Part shown: piece by piece, positions 39,978 through 49,586 of the stretch | Layout: each line of letters begins with the position of its first letter | Numbering within the stretch: the first letter of the stretch is position 1 | DNA from: Chryseobacterium sp. CY350 | GTDB lineage: Bacteria; Bacteroidota; Bacteroidia; Flavobacteriales; Weeksellaceae | DNA length: 64,000 bases | Direction: 5' to 3' | Assembly: GCF_027945075.1 (NCBI RefSeq) | Contig: NZ_CP116034.1 | Coordinates: 992,001-1,056,000 of the forward strand | Program-made: the position numbers and the translations under genes | The notes under the pieces: model-generated | Told to the model about the DNA's origin: nothing | The model's database searches: none | What the model saw: only the letters and a program-made list of their open reading frames with translations

Positions 39978-40082
39978 GGATCAGTTGATAACGTTCAAGC
40001 TAACTCATTAAACAAAATGAAGTTGAAAGGTTATAATAAAGAAGAAACGATCAACAGATCACTGAATATAATTATCAGATAA
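39978..40082 (+). pseudogene. Remnant of the 3' part of a plug-domain gene
   Basis: The frame GSVDNVQANSLNKMKLKGYN continues with KEETINRSLN to a stop at 40080-40082. It matches GSVDNGQSKSLNEMKLKGYDKEETFNNTM near the end of the 804-aa protein at 40304. Nothing else of the gene remains upstream. I read it as the stump of a former tandem paralogue. Confidence 0.75.
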
Positions 40083-40303
40083 CAGCACTAAATATAAATA
40101 TTATATTTCAATCCTGCTATTCGCGTTGATTTCCAGCTAAAAAGCAAAATCATTTATGTTGGTAGAAATGTTATATGTCTTTCAAAACTGATGGACTCCA
40201 AGATTCAAATTCAACAAAAAATTAAGTGTTAATAACATTTATTTCTCCTAAGTAAGAAAAAAACGTATTTTTGAAAAATTGATTATAAAAAACACAATAT
40301 ACT

Positions 40304-42718
40304 ATGAATTCTTTGGTATTAAAAAGAATGGCCTTAGCGTTTGCATTATCTGCTCCCTATGCTTTTACTCAGGCTCAAAATAAAGCCGAAACGGCTCTTC
40401 AGAAGTTCGCAGAAAACTATCCTCAGGAAAAAATTCATCTTCTTTTTAATAAAGATCATTATGTTGCAGGAGAAAATCTGTGGTTTAAATCTTTTGTCTT
40501 TGAAGGCTACAATCGGTCAAATATTTCTACGTCTCTTTTTGTTGAACTTTATGACAGCAATAAAAAACTGCTCGACAAAAAAATGATTCCTCTTCTGAAA
40601 GGCGAAGGAAGCGGAAGTTTTACATTACCAGCAACCTTAAAGGAAGATGTCTATTTCGTGAGAGCATATACAACATGGATGACCAATTTTAGTGAAGATT
40701 TTAATTATCTGCAGCCTATTACAGTTTATAATCCTTCATCTACACAAAAACTTGTTGAAAACGCTGAAAAAGTATGGTCAGCCACAGTACATCCGGAAAG
40801 CGGAACTTTTGTTGAGGGTATTGAAACAAAATTTGCAGTGAGATTACGTTCTCCGGGTTCTACATCAACAAACTGGAATGGCTATGTAACAGATTCTGAT
40901 AATCCGGATCTTCATATTGTGAAATTCACTGGTTTTGACAAAAACGTAGGCTTATTCAATCTAAAACCTCAAGCGGGCAAAAATTATCAGCTAACAGTAC
41001 AGGATGACAGCGGAAAAAAAATCCAGCTTGATCTTCCAACGGTTACTTCTTCCGGGCTTAACATTCAGGTTGAAAGCAACGAAAAATCGGTGAAATACAC
41101 TCTCCGAAGTAAAAATATGCCGGCAGAAAATCATCCTTACAAGATATTAGGCACAATTAATAATACTCTCGTTTACAAGGCAATCATATCTAAACTTTCT
41201 GATGCCCAATCTGCATCAATACCTACAGATAAACTGATCAATGGAATTTTGAGACTCACTGTTTTTGATAATAAAGAAAATGTAATAGCAGAGCGGCTTT
41301 GTTTTGTACAGCCTAAAACACTGCATATCAAAAAACCAAGCATTATTCCTCATCTGAACAGTCAGGAAAAATCGGCAAATGCCCTTACGATAGGAAAAGA
41401 GAGTAAATTTGAAAGTTACACTGTTACTGTCTTGGATGCTGACAGCAACAGTCCCGAAGAAGAAAACAGTTTGTTGAGTACATTCTGGCTGAGTGGAGAT
41501 CTTAATTCACCGATTTACAAACCTGCACAATATTTTTCGGAAAACAGTAATTCGCAGGCTTTGGATGCTCTTTTAATTTCTGAAAAATGGAAACGCTTCG
41601 AATGGTATTCTATTATTGCAGGCAATTTTCCTTTTATAAAAAACAAACCCGAGTCTTATATTTCTTACAAGGGAAAGGTTTTGGCACAGGGGAAACCTGC
41701 GGTAAATTCAGAATTAAATTTAATATTCAAAATGCCTGATTCTGGCTTAAAATTTCACCAGATAAAAACAGATAATTCAGGTTTTTTTGTTTTAGACAAT
41801 TTAGTTTTTGAAGATACAATGTCATTTTCTTATCAGCTGAATACTGGTGATAAGTCAATCGCCAACAGTACGCAGGTTTATTTTCAGCCCACATTTAGTT
41901 TTGTTCCTTTAAAAAAAGACTTGCCTTCAATTTCTATGAAATTAGCTGACAGAATACAGGGAGAAGAGCTTCCTGCTAAAGTTACTAAATCTATTTCTAA
42001 TATTACTTTCGAAAAGTTTATCAATGAAAAAATTACTGATATTGAAGAAGTTAAAATAAAAGTCGATAGAAAAAACAAAACCAAGATGCTCAATGATGCA
42101 TTAAGCAGTCCATTGTTTAAAAGTATGAGCGAAATGGTTTTTGACTTTGTGAATGACAACACGATGATCGGTGGGAACAATATTCTTCAGTGGCTTCAAG
42201 GTAGAGTTCCCGGTTTGCAGATCAGATCACAAGGAGCCAACACTACTGCAACCATGCGTGGCGGTACGGTTGATATTTTCTTAGATGAAATGAGAACAGA
42301 TGCATCACAAATCTCCATGCTTTCTGTTTCAGATGTTGCCATGATAAAAGTAATGAGAGGATTTTTCGCCGGTAGTTTTGGAGGCGGCGGAAACGGAGCA
42401 ATCGTAATTTACACAAAACGTGGTGGAATAACGGGATCAGTTGATAACGGACAATCTAAGTCATTAAATGAAATGAAGTTGAAAGGTTATGACAAAGAAG
42501 AAACTTTTAACAACACAATGTATAAAGATATACAGCCAACTGATCGTGCTAAAGATACACGCAGCACATTGTATTGGAATCCCAATTTACAAAAAGATGA
42601 CGCAGGATCAGCAAAAGTCGAGTTTTACAACAATGACTACTCTACCCAATTTAAAGTAATCATTATAGGATTTGATCAGGACGATAACCTACTCTATTAC
42701 AATGAAAATTTAAAATAA
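40304..42718 (+). CDS. Secreted MG2-like protein with TonB-receptor plug domain, no barrel
   Basis: 804 aa. Signal peptide (LAFALSAPYAFTQAQ). The N-terminal part (QEKIHLLFNKDHYVAGENLWFK, then LFVELYD, GSGSFTLP) is the MG2/alpha-2-macroglobulin-like beta domain of Bacteroidota outer-membrane proteins; a carboxypeptidase-regulatory-like segment follows near 445-530. The end has GRVPGLQIRSQGANTTATMRGG, AMIKVMRGFFAGSFGGGGNGAIVIYTKRG: a TonB-dependent receptor plug. There is no 22-strand barrel, so it is not a transporter itself; a periplasmic or surface role beside a receptor is likely. TATTTTTG at 40266-40273 may be its -7 element. Confidence 0.82.
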   Translation: MNSLVLKRMALAFALSAPYAFTQAQNKAETALQKFAENYPQEKIHLLFNKDHYVAGENLWFKSFVFEGYNRSNISTSLFVELYDSNKKLLDKKMIPLLKGEGSGSFTLPATLKEDVYFVRAYTTWMTNFSEDFNYLQPITVYNPSSTQKLVENAEKVWSATVHPESGTFVEGIETKFAVRLRSPGSTSTNWNGYVTDSDNPDLHIVKFTGFDKNVGLFNLKPQAGKNYQLTVQDDSGKKIQLDLPTVTSSGLNIQVESNEKSVKYTLRSKNMPAENHPYKILGTINNTLVYKAIISKLSDAQSASIPTDKLINGILRLTVFDNKENVIAERLCFVQPKTLHIKKPSIIPHLNSQEKSANALTIGKESKFESYTVTVLDADSNSPEEENSLLSTFWLSGDLNSPIYKPAQYFSENSNSQALDALLISEKWKRFEWYSIIAGNFPFIKNKPESYISYKGKVLAQGKPAVNSELNLIFKMPDSGLKFHQIKTDNSGFFVLDNLVFEDTMSFSYQLNTGDKSIANSTQVYFQPTFSFVPLKKDLPSISMKLADRIQGEELPAKVTKSISNITFEKFINEKITDIEEVKIKVDRKNKTKMLNDALSSPLFKSMSEMVFDFVNDNTMIGGNNILQWLQGRVPGLQIRSQGANTTATMRGGTVDIFLDEMRTDASQISMLSVSDVAMIKVMRGFFAGSFGGGGNGAIVIYTKRGGITGSVDNGQSKSLNEMKLKGYDKEETFNNTMYKDIQPTDRAKDTRSTLYWNPNLQKDDAGSAKVEFYNNDYSTQFKVIIIGFDQDDNLLYYNENLK

Positions 42719-42728
42719 AGAGTTTCAC

Positions 42729-42761
42729 AAAACCAATTGCATTCAAGCAGTTGGTTTTTGT
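42729..42761 (+). terminator. Terminator after the plug-domain gene
   Basis: AAAACCAATTGC (42729-42740) with GCAGTTGGTTTT (42747-42758), one mismatch, 6-nt loop, then T-rich sequence; 10 bases past the stop codon. Confidence 0.8.
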
Positions 42762-42825
42762 TTGAATCTGCATTTGTCTTTAATAACTTAAAAAAACAGT
42801 AATTTAGCACTTCCAAAAATTCTGA

Positions 42826-44949
42826 ATGACGACTACACAGTTTATACAATCTACACTCAATATATCCGATAAAAGTATTAATGCTACCCTAAAATTACTT
42901 TCAGAAGACTGCACCATTCCTTTTATTTCGCGTTACCGAAAAGATGCAACAGGAAATCTGGATGAAATACAGATCGAACAGATTTCGAAACTCAATAAAC
43001 AGTTTGATGAAATTGTAAAACGCAAAGAGAGCATTTTAAAATCTATTGAAGAGCAGAATGCCTTATCCTCTGAATTAAAACTTAGAATAAATGAAAGTTT
43101 TGACATTCAGGAACTGGAAGATCTGTATCTGCCTTTCAAAAAACGCAGAAAAACAAAAGCTGATGCTGCCAAAGAGAAAGGTTTGGAACCTTTAGCTAAA
43201 ATTATCATGAGCCAAAAAGCAAATGACATTCAACATTTGGCATCAAAATATCTGAACGATCAGGTCTTATCTGAAGACGAAGCATTGCAGGGCGCAAGAG
43301 ACATCATGGCAGAATGGATCAATGAAAATATGTACGTCCGTAAAAACCTCCGCCGACTTTTTCAGCGAAAAGCAGTCATCACTTCAAAAGTGGTAAAAGC
43401 TAAAAAAGATGACGAAGGCGCACAAAAGTTTTCGCAGTATTTTGAATGGGAAGAAAGTCTCAGCAGAACGCCATCACACAGGCTTTTAGCAATGCTCAGA
43501 GCCGAAGCGGAAGGTTTTGTGAAAACAAATATTGACATTGATAAAGATGAAGCGATTGATTTTATTGAAAATGCTATCATTAAATCAAAAAATGAAAGCT
43601 CCGAACAGATTTTTTTAGCTATAAAAGATTCCTATAAACGACTTTTGGAACCGGCAATTTCTAACGAAACATTACAGGAAGCCAAAGAAAAAGCAGATAA
43701 AAAAGCAATCGAGATCTTTTCTGAAAACCTGAGTCAGCTTCTACTCGCTCCGCCTTTGGGAGAAAAAAGAATTCTTGCGATTGATCCCGGTTATAAAAGT
43801 GGTTGCAAAGTAGTCTGCATCGACGAAAAAGGAGATCTACTCCATAATGAAACGCTTTATCCGCATGCACCTCAGAATGAAAGCGGAATGGCAATGAAGA
43901 AAATCCGCTCGATGGTGAATGCATACAATATCCAGGCAATATCGATCGGAAACGGAACTGCAAGTCGCGAAACTGAATTTTTCATTAAAAAAATCGCTTT
44001 TGATAAGCCTTTGCAGGTTTTTGTAGTTTCTGAAGCCGGAGCTTCGGTTTATTCTGCAAGTAAAATTGCGAGGGATGAATTTCCTAGTTATGATGTGACC
44101 GTTCGTGGTGCAGTTTCCATTGGTAGAAGACTGGCCGACCCTTTGGCCGAACTGGTAAAAATTGATGCAAAATCTATCGGTGTCGGACAATATCAACACG
44201 ATGTAGACCAGACTCAATTAAAAAACGAACTGGATTCAACAGTCATGAAATGCGTAAATTCTGTCGGAATTAATTTAAATACAGCAAGCAAATCTCTGTT
44301 AAGCTACGTTTCAGGAATCGGCGAAAAAATGGCCGAAAACATCGTGAATTACCGTGCTGAAAATGGAGCTTTCGAAGACAGAAAGCAATTAAAAAAAGTT
44401 CCAAGATTAGGAGAAAAAGCATATCAACAGGCGGCAGCTTTTATCCGGATTACGAATGCGAAAAATCCTTTAGACAATTCTGCCGTTCATCCTGAAGCGT
44501 ATGGAATTATTGAAAAAATGGCAAAAGATTTAAGTATAAAAACCAATGAACTGATTGCCAATAAAGAAAAAATAGCGCAGATTGATCCTGAAAAATACAC
44601 CAATGAGACGATTGGTATTTTGGGAATTAAAGATATTTTAAAAGAGCTTGAAAAGCCAGGTTTAGATCCGAGAAAAGCTGCAAAAGTTTTTGAATTTGAT
44701 CCAAACGTCAAAAGCATCAAAAATCTCAAAACAGGAATGATTCTTCCGGGAATCATCAATAATATCACCGCTTTCGGATGTTTTGTAGACTTAGGGATCA
44801 AAGAAAGCGGATTGGTTCATATCTCCCAATTGAAAGAAGGTTATGTTTCTGATGTCAATGAAGTGGTGAAACTTCATCAACACGTTCAGGTAAAAGTGAC
44901 TGAGGTTGATGAGGCAAGGAAAAGAATTCAACTGAGTATGATTCTGTAA
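42826..44949 (+). CDS. tex: Tex family RNA-binding protein
   Basis: 707 aa. N-terminal helical region with CTIPFISRYRKDATGNLDE, the signature opening of Tex; a YqgF/RNase H-like domain from ILAIDPGYKSGCKVVCID; helix-hairpin-helix motifs (LNTASKSLLSYVSGIGEKMAENIV and VPRLGEKAYQQAAAF); and a C-terminal S1 domain (GMILPGIINNITAFGCFVDLG). Cytoplasmic nucleic-acid binding factor of transcription, related to Spt6. Full length and intact. Confidence 0.96.
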   Translation: MTTTQFIQSTLNISDKSINATLKLLSEDCTIPFISRYRKDATGNLDEIQIEQISKLNKQFDEIVKRKESILKSIEEQNALSSELKLRINESFDIQELEDLYLPFKKRRKTKADAAKEKGLEPLAKIIMSQKANDIQHLASKYLNDQVLSEDEALQGARDIMAEWINENMYVRKNLRRLFQRKAVITSKVVKAKKDDEGAQKFSQYFEWEESLSRTPSHRLLAMLRAEAEGFVKTNIDIDKDEAIDFIENAIIKSKNESSEQIFLAIKDSYKRLLEPAISNETLQEAKEKADKKAIEIFSENLSQLLLAPPLGEKRILAIDPGYKSGCKVVCIDEKGDLLHNETLYPHAPQNESGMAMKKIRSMVNAYNIQAISIGNGTASRETEFFIKKIAFDKPLQVFVVSEAGASVYSASKIARDEFPSYDVTVRGAVSIGRRLADPLAELVKIDAKSIGVGQYQHDVDQTQLKNELDSTVMKCVNSVGINLNTASKSLLSYVSGIGEKMAENIVNYRAENGAFEDRKQLKKVPRLGEKAYQQAAAFIRITNAKNPLDNSAVHPEAYGIIEKMAKDLSIKTNELIANKEKIAQIDPEKYTNETIGILGIKDILKELEKPGLDPRKAAKVFEFDPNVKSIKNLKTGMILPGIINNITAFGCFVDLGIKESGLVHISQLKEGYVSDVNEVVKLHQHVQVKVTEVDEARKRIQLSMIL

Positions 44950-45041
44950 TTAAAAACTCATGAAAATTTCAGAACTGAAAAAGAAAGTCAGGTTTGGGAA
45001 ATTAAGAAACTGCTTGATCAAGATATTTTAAAACAAAAAAA

Positions 45042-45086
45042 TCTGTGAAATCTGTCGATAAAATATTCTCACACAGATTTCACAGA
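45042..45086. terminator. 14-bp perfect inverted repeat between tex and the GLPGLI gene
   Basis: TCTGTGAAATCTGT (45042-45055) and ACAGATTTCACAGA (45073-45086), 17-nt loop, between convergent genes. The A run to the left gives a T run on the minus strand, so it can terminate the GLPGLI transcript. Confidence 0.65.
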
Positions 45087-45100
45087 GATAATTTAAATTC

Positions 45101-45934
45101 TTACAAAGGATATTTTATCGCTTTATCCAACTCAATAGGATTATTATATTTTCTTACAGATTCTCTCAAGCGCTCATTCACTTCACGCGTATTGCTTTGG
45201 TTTACTTTGGTTCCGTCGTTCAGGAAAAATTCTTCACTCGATTTTGTGCCACCAGAATTATTTCTAAGCGCATTGATCGGAGAATCATAATATTTCAATT
45301 TTGCATTTCTGTACTTATCATAATCAACAGCAACACTTTGTGACGTAAAATAGGAAATGTATTGGTTGACATAAGGTTTTGAAAGTTTCTGATTTTTCAC
45401 CAGTTCAAACTTGTAATTGTTTTGGTCGTCATAAAGTTCAACAATCAATCCTGGCAGTCCGTGAAATTTATATGGCCCTTCCTGAAAAGGAATTTCGGCA
45501 GTAAACCAGGCAATCCAATTTCTTCCGCCCCAAGTTGTTGTGGCTTTTTGTAAATTTAAATCTCTTACCTTCTTTTTTTCGTTGGTCAATTTCCAGTTTT
45601 GAGTGTTTTCTGAGGAAAGTTTAAGAACAATATTATCAAGAATATCATAATCATCGTACTTATGTTTTCCGGGTTGATGTACAAGAATACTCGATGTATT
45701 GAATTTCGAATCTTTCGGAATCGTAAGATTGTTGGTAACCAAAGAATCACCTACAAAGAAGTCTCGTGGATAATATTTTATTTCTTTTAAATCGATATCC
45801 AGATGATAATTTTCTTTTGTGGTAATATTTTGTGTAGAATCTTTTTTGTACTCTACATCATAAATAAAGCGGTGAGCCTGCGCATTTGAAGCCAATGATG
45901 CGAAAAAAAATGCTGATAAAAAGATTTTTTTCAT
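45101..45934 (-). CDS. GLPGLI family protein
   Basis: 277 aa with signal peptide (FFASLASNAQA). The defining motif FHGLPGLIVELYD lies after ITAWFTAEIPFQEGPYKF-like text (WIAWFTAEIPFQEGPYKF), as in all family members. It is a periplasmic or surface protein of unknown function, restricted to Bacteroidota. It follows the gene at 45941 after 6 bases, so both form an operon; GLPGLI genes are often paired with carboxypeptidase-regulatory-like or TonB-linked partners. Confidence 0.9.
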   Translation of the reverse strand: MKKIFLSAFFFASLASNAQAHRFIYDVEYKKDSTQNITTKENYHLDIDLKEIKYYPRDFFVGDSLVTNNLTIPKDSKFNTSSILVHQPGKHKYDDYDILDNIVLKLSSENTQNWKLTNEKKKVRDLNLQKATTTWGGRNWIAWFTAEIPFQEGPYKFHGLPGLIVELYDDQNNYKFELVKNQKLSKPYVNQYISYFTSQSVAVDYDKYRNAKLKYYDSPINALRNNSGGTKSSEEFFLNDGTKVNQSNTREVNERLRESVRKYNNPIELDKAIKYPL

Positions 45935-45940
45935 AGTGTT

Positions 45941-47089
45941 TTATTTCTGATTGATAAATTCCTGTTCTTCTTTTGAAAGTAAAATGGTGGTTTCTTTATC
46001 TTCTTTAACCGGAACATTTTCCCAGATATTCTTGCTAAGATCTACCTTTGAAACCAAACCCTTCTTCGTAGATTTTGCAAATGTATTGTATATAATTTCT
46101 GTACTGAATCTTCGCTCGTCTTTCTGACCGTGATGCATGATAAAAAATTTTTCGCCTGAAGTTTTTTTCAGTGCCTGAATATATTTTCCATCTTTTTTGT
46201 AAAAATCGAAGGTCACATTGGCATTGCCTACCTGAAAATCAAACTCTTCACCATCGGTATTTACTCGTTTATAAGCAGGAAAACCGCCTTGTACATAATT
46301 AAGGTCATATAAAACCACCACCTTGTCCTTTTTATCATAAGTAATTTCACCATCTATCTCTATCCCGTTTTCAGATTTTATTTTGACACCAATTAATTGC
46401 AAATCACCCTGTTCTGACAACAGTCTACCAACATTTTTCGAATTTTTCATCCTCATGTTGATCAACAACCTGTAAATTTCATAGTTAAAAAAGAAATTAC
46501 CCATTTCATCATGATTAAACTCTTTCGTCTTGACGTTAAATATACTTTTAGAATCATTCTTTTTGAAGTATTTTACATTATTAAGCTGTAATTGCAGCAA
46601 TTCATCATAATCTTTTTTGTAGCCATACTTAAAATTATAGGCATTCGTTTTACTCCAAAGTTTAGCTTCAGCAATAACCATAATAAAGAGTTTATCATTG
46701 TTAAATCCCTTAGATTTGAAGGTAATATCATATAAAGATGGCTCGTCGTAATATCTCTTGTGATAATTTTTGTAAAGATCTTCGAACAGGTTTTTGATAT
46801 CTACATCAATAATTTTCACTTCTTCAATATCTTTCATAAAAGGCTTTAGCTTCACCACATTTTGAAAACTGCTAAAACTTTCTTTATGAAAACCAGAAGC
46901 AGAAACTTCAAAGTTTTTAACAGAACTGTCTAATGGTGCAAAACCATCTTCGTTGCTGTAAACCAACTGGTCTGACAGTACAATTCTGGCATTAGCAATG
47001 GGTTTTCCGTTTTCAGCATCTACGACCTGTACTTTTTGGGAATAAAAAATTGTCGAAATAAGGAGAAATAAAATAGAAATTCGTTTCAT
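45941..47089 (-). CDS. Secreted protein with carboxypeptidase-regulatory-like N-terminal domain
   Basis: 382 aa from ATG 47089, which starts a good signal peptide (MKRISILFLLISTIFYSQ); the longer frame from 47125 adds 12 residues without sense. VQVVDAENGKPIANARIVLSD and the following YSNEDGFAPL are the short CarboxypepD_reg-like domain; the remaining 280 residues have no known family (DUF5686-like proteins look similar in layout, but I cannot confirm that). Operon with the GLPGLI gene. Confidence 0.8.
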   Translation of the reverse strand: MKRISILFLLISTIFYSQKVQVVDAENGKPIANARIVLSDQLVYSNEDGFAPLDSSVKNFEVSASGFHKESFSSFQNVVKLKPFMKDIEEVKIIDVDIKNLFEDLYKNYHKRYYDEPSLYDITFKSKGFNNDKLFIMVIAEAKLWSKTNAYNFKYGYKKDYDELLQLQLNNVKYFKKNDSKSIFNVKTKEFNHDEMGNFFFNYEIYRLLINMRMKNSKNVGRLLSEQGDLQLIGVKIKSENGIEIDGEITYDKKDKVVVLYDLNYVQGGFPAYKRVNTDGEEFDFQVGNANVTFDFYKKDGKYIQALKKTSGEKFFIMHHGQKDERRFSTEIIYNTFAKSTKKGLVSKVDLSKNIWENVPVKEDKETTILLSKEEQEFINQK

Positions 47090-47298
47090 ATTGATTCGTT
47101 TATTCTGGTTGATAATTTTTAACAAATATATATTTCAGAACACATACAATTCAAACGTAAATGAATTATTTAGGAGAAATTATCAAAAATTAACTAAATC
47201 TTATGAATATTGATGAGTATTTGGAATTTTATAGAGTAAAGATAGCATTGCGAAACAAAGCACAAATATTACTATGACTAAAGAAAAAGGCATAAAAA

Positions 47299-47324
47299 AA
47301 GCCGGCGTTTAAAAGCCGGCTTTA
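47299..47324 (-). terminator. Terminator after the histone H1-like gene
   Basis: AAAGCCGGC (47299-47307) and GCCGGCTTT (47316-47324), 8-nt loop, a T run on the minus side. 7 bases past the stop. Confidence 0.9.
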
Positions 47325-47330
47325 TCTGTC

Positions 47331-47507
47331 TTATTTTTTAGATTCTTCTACAGAAACTTTTCTGAATTCTTTGAACAATTTGCTCAATTCTAAAGCTGAC
47401 TTACGAGCTCTTGTACCCGCTGCCTTGTTTCCTTTTTCTGATTGTTGGTTTGCTTCACTTGCAAACGCTTCGAATTCTGCGTTGATTTTTTCAATAAGTT
47501 CTTTCAT
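47331..47507 (-). CDS. Histone H1-like (Hc1 family) small DNA-binding protein
   Basis: 58 aa from the ATG at 47507 (MKELIEKINAEFEAFASEAN); an upstream ATG at 47561 would add a non-conserved leader. Basic, Lys/Arg/Ala-rich: GNKAAGTRARKSALELSKLFKEFRKVSVEESKK. This is the short N-terminal helical type of Bacteroidota histone H1-like proteins that bind DNA in the nucleoid. Confidence 0.85.
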   Translation of the reverse strand: MKELIEKINAEFEAFASEANQQSEKGNKAAGTRARKSALELSKLFKEFRKVSVEESKK

Positions 47508-48034
47508 GTCTATAAAATTTAGGCTGCAAATATATGTTTTCAGATGTTGCCAGCCTAACATTGGAGAAAAAATTTAAGGCAAAATGTGAATTATTTAACA
47601 TAAAACCTAGAATTTTCACTTTCAAAAGCACAAAACAGTGGAAATAATTCAATCTGAAAAGGATTTAAACTTAAATTTAAGCCAAATCCGAAGGTTTTTA
47701 CAACAACAAAAAAATTCAATCAATTGAGAGAAAATTCTTGCAGTAAAATCCCAAACCCACTACTTTCTGATTGAGAATATCTTACTATTTTAAAGGTGAA
47801 AAAACTGCAGGATTCATATCATCTTTTAAACCATTGAACAACAAATCAAAAATAATATACAGCTAAAAAAATACTACAAAGTGATCATTTTAAACTCTAA
47901 TAATTAAATCTTTATCGTTCATTTAAGACTTTTCGGATAAATATGTATTTTGGTAAAGCTTTTGAGGTAACGAACATCAATTCCAGCACTATTCTTGAAT
48001 TGCATATTTAATAACAACATGATTTAATTTAAAA
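47508..48034. other. Intergenic region without recognisable gene
   Basis: 527 bases, very AT-rich, no ORF with coding character and no strong hairpin. It separates the divergent histone-like and serine hydrolase genes and must hold both promoters, but I see no full TTG-N19-TAnnTTTG match. Confidence 0.5.
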
Positions 48035-49180
48035 ATGAAAAAAATACTGACGGCATTTATAGCAGGAACATCAGCAACAATCGCATTGATATACCTCGCC
48101 GGTTATGGTTACATTTTTAAAGCTGTCGCCATGAACTTAAAAAAAGGCTCTCTCACACCTTCAACCGATGATAATGAAAAATTTCCGTCTCATCATATTT
48201 CTAATGCAAACCCAATATTCTGGCAAAAAGATGATTCTTACAATACAAAAAAATTGTCGGAAAAACTGATGGATGATCTTAAAGAAACAAGAGCTTCATC
48301 ACTCATCATCATTCGAGACAACAAACTTATTCACGAGCAGTACTGGAAAAATCATCGCGAATATTCACTTACAAATTCTTTTTCTATAGCTAAAGGAATC
48401 ATTTCGATTCTCGTTGGCTGTGCTATTGATGACGGATATTTGCAGTCGGAAGATCAACTATTGTCATCAGTACTTCCGGATTACAAAAACAGCGAGTTTG
48501 GAAGACATCTTACCTTCAAACATCTGATGACAATGCAGGCCGGCCTTGATTGGGAGGAAGAATATCATCATCCGTTTGCTCCTAACTCTAAGCAATATTT
48601 TGTTGATGATCTTAAAAAGCAGGCACTCGAAGTTGAAGTAAAAGAAATGCCCGGAGAAAAATATGAATATCAAAGTGTTGCTGCACAAGTTTTGGGAATT
48701 GCATTGACGGAAGCAACGGGAATGAAATTAGCAGACTATTTATCAAAAAAAATATGGATTCCTCTCGGGATGGAGCTGCCAGCAAAATGGAGCATCGATG
48801 AGAAAGGAATGGAGAAAGCTTTTTGCTGCATTCATGCAACCGCAAGAGATTTTGCAAAAATAGGACAGTTCATTTTGCAGAACGGAAATTGGAACGGACA
48901 GCAGATCCTGAGTGAACAGTTCTGCAAAAATCTCATTTTACCGACAAAAGCTAATGATGCTTTTTGCTATACAGTCTGGGCAAATGACGACAGCAATATC
49001 AAATATCGTTTTTTTTACGGCTTTCTGGGCCAGTTTATCATAATGATTCCTGATAAAAACATCGTAATCGTAAAAACCGGACTATCAAACAGTCTGGAGG
49101 TTGATAAAAAGAAAAGACCGCATCAGGTACAGCTTCTCGTAGACGAAATTATTAAAATGACTGAGCAGCAGTTTTCATAA
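48035..49180 (+). CDS. Serine hydrolase, beta-lactamase family (class C-like)
   Basis: 381 aa with an N-terminal membrane or signal helix (MKKILTAFIAGTSATIALIYLAGYGY). SFSIAKG gives the SxxK nucleophile Ser117/Lys120, YEYQSVA the YxS/N element (Tyr212, Ser214), and HLTFKHLMTMQAGLDWEE is the usual block between them. This is the AmpC/EstB-type esterase or peptidase group (COG1680); no evidence that it acts on antibiotics. Envelope-located. Confidence 0.88.
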   Translation: MKKILTAFIAGTSATIALIYLAGYGYIFKAVAMNLKKGSLTPSTDDNEKFPSHHISNANPIFWQKDDSYNTKKLSEKLMDDLKETRASSLIIIRDNKLIHEQYWKNHREYSLTNSFSIAKGIISILVGCAIDDGYLQSEDQLLSSVLPDYKNSEFGRHLTFKHLMTMQAGLDWEEEYHHPFAPNSKQYFVDDLKKQALEVEVKEMPGEKYEYQSVAAQVLGIALTEATGMKLADYLSKKIWIPLGMELPAKWSIDEKGMEKAFCCIHATARDFAKIGQFILQNGNWNGQQILSEQFCKNLILPTKANDAFCYTVWANDDSNIKYRFFYGFLGQFIIMIPDKNIVIVKTGLSNSLEVDKKKRPHQVQLLVDEIIKMTEQQFS

Positions 49181-49586
49181 TTTTTTTTCTAAAATATTAT
49201 TACATATCAATAATCATTTACTATTAAGAAAACAATAATTTTTAGTTCAGTAAATTTCTAAAATATTAAATGAATTTAAGATTGGAAATAACTTCATTTG
49301 ATTAAACTATTTTTGGATAAAAACATTTCATTAACAAGCTTTTTAGCTTATTTACAGTTTTTTCTATATTATTTTTTTCGATTTAAATAATATTATAAGT
49401 TATTTTTTTGCCATATAATATTTAGTTATCAAAGCGGCATCACAAGACACAAATCAGGCATTCTGTGATCTACATTATAAAATTATTAAATTTATTACAT
49501 AATTGAAAATTGTTTGCATATTTGTCAAATTAAAATTCTATTTTTGATGGAGTTAAAGTTTATGTTTCAGTTTCAACTTAGTAAGA
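49181..49586. promoter_or_regulatory. AT-rich intergenic region with a probable promoter for the AraC-type gene
   Basis: No gene in these 405 bases. TTG at 49514-49516 and TATTTTTG at 49539-49546 form a Bacteroidota-like promoter, with a longer than usual 22-base spacer, 40 bases before the AraC-type start. Runs of A and T elsewhere show no clear signal. Confidence 0.4.

Noticed and set aside
48467..48857. Minus-strand ORFs opposite the serine hydrolase
   Set aside because: Low-complexity hydrophobic shadows; the plus-strand gene has complete SxxK and YxS motifs.
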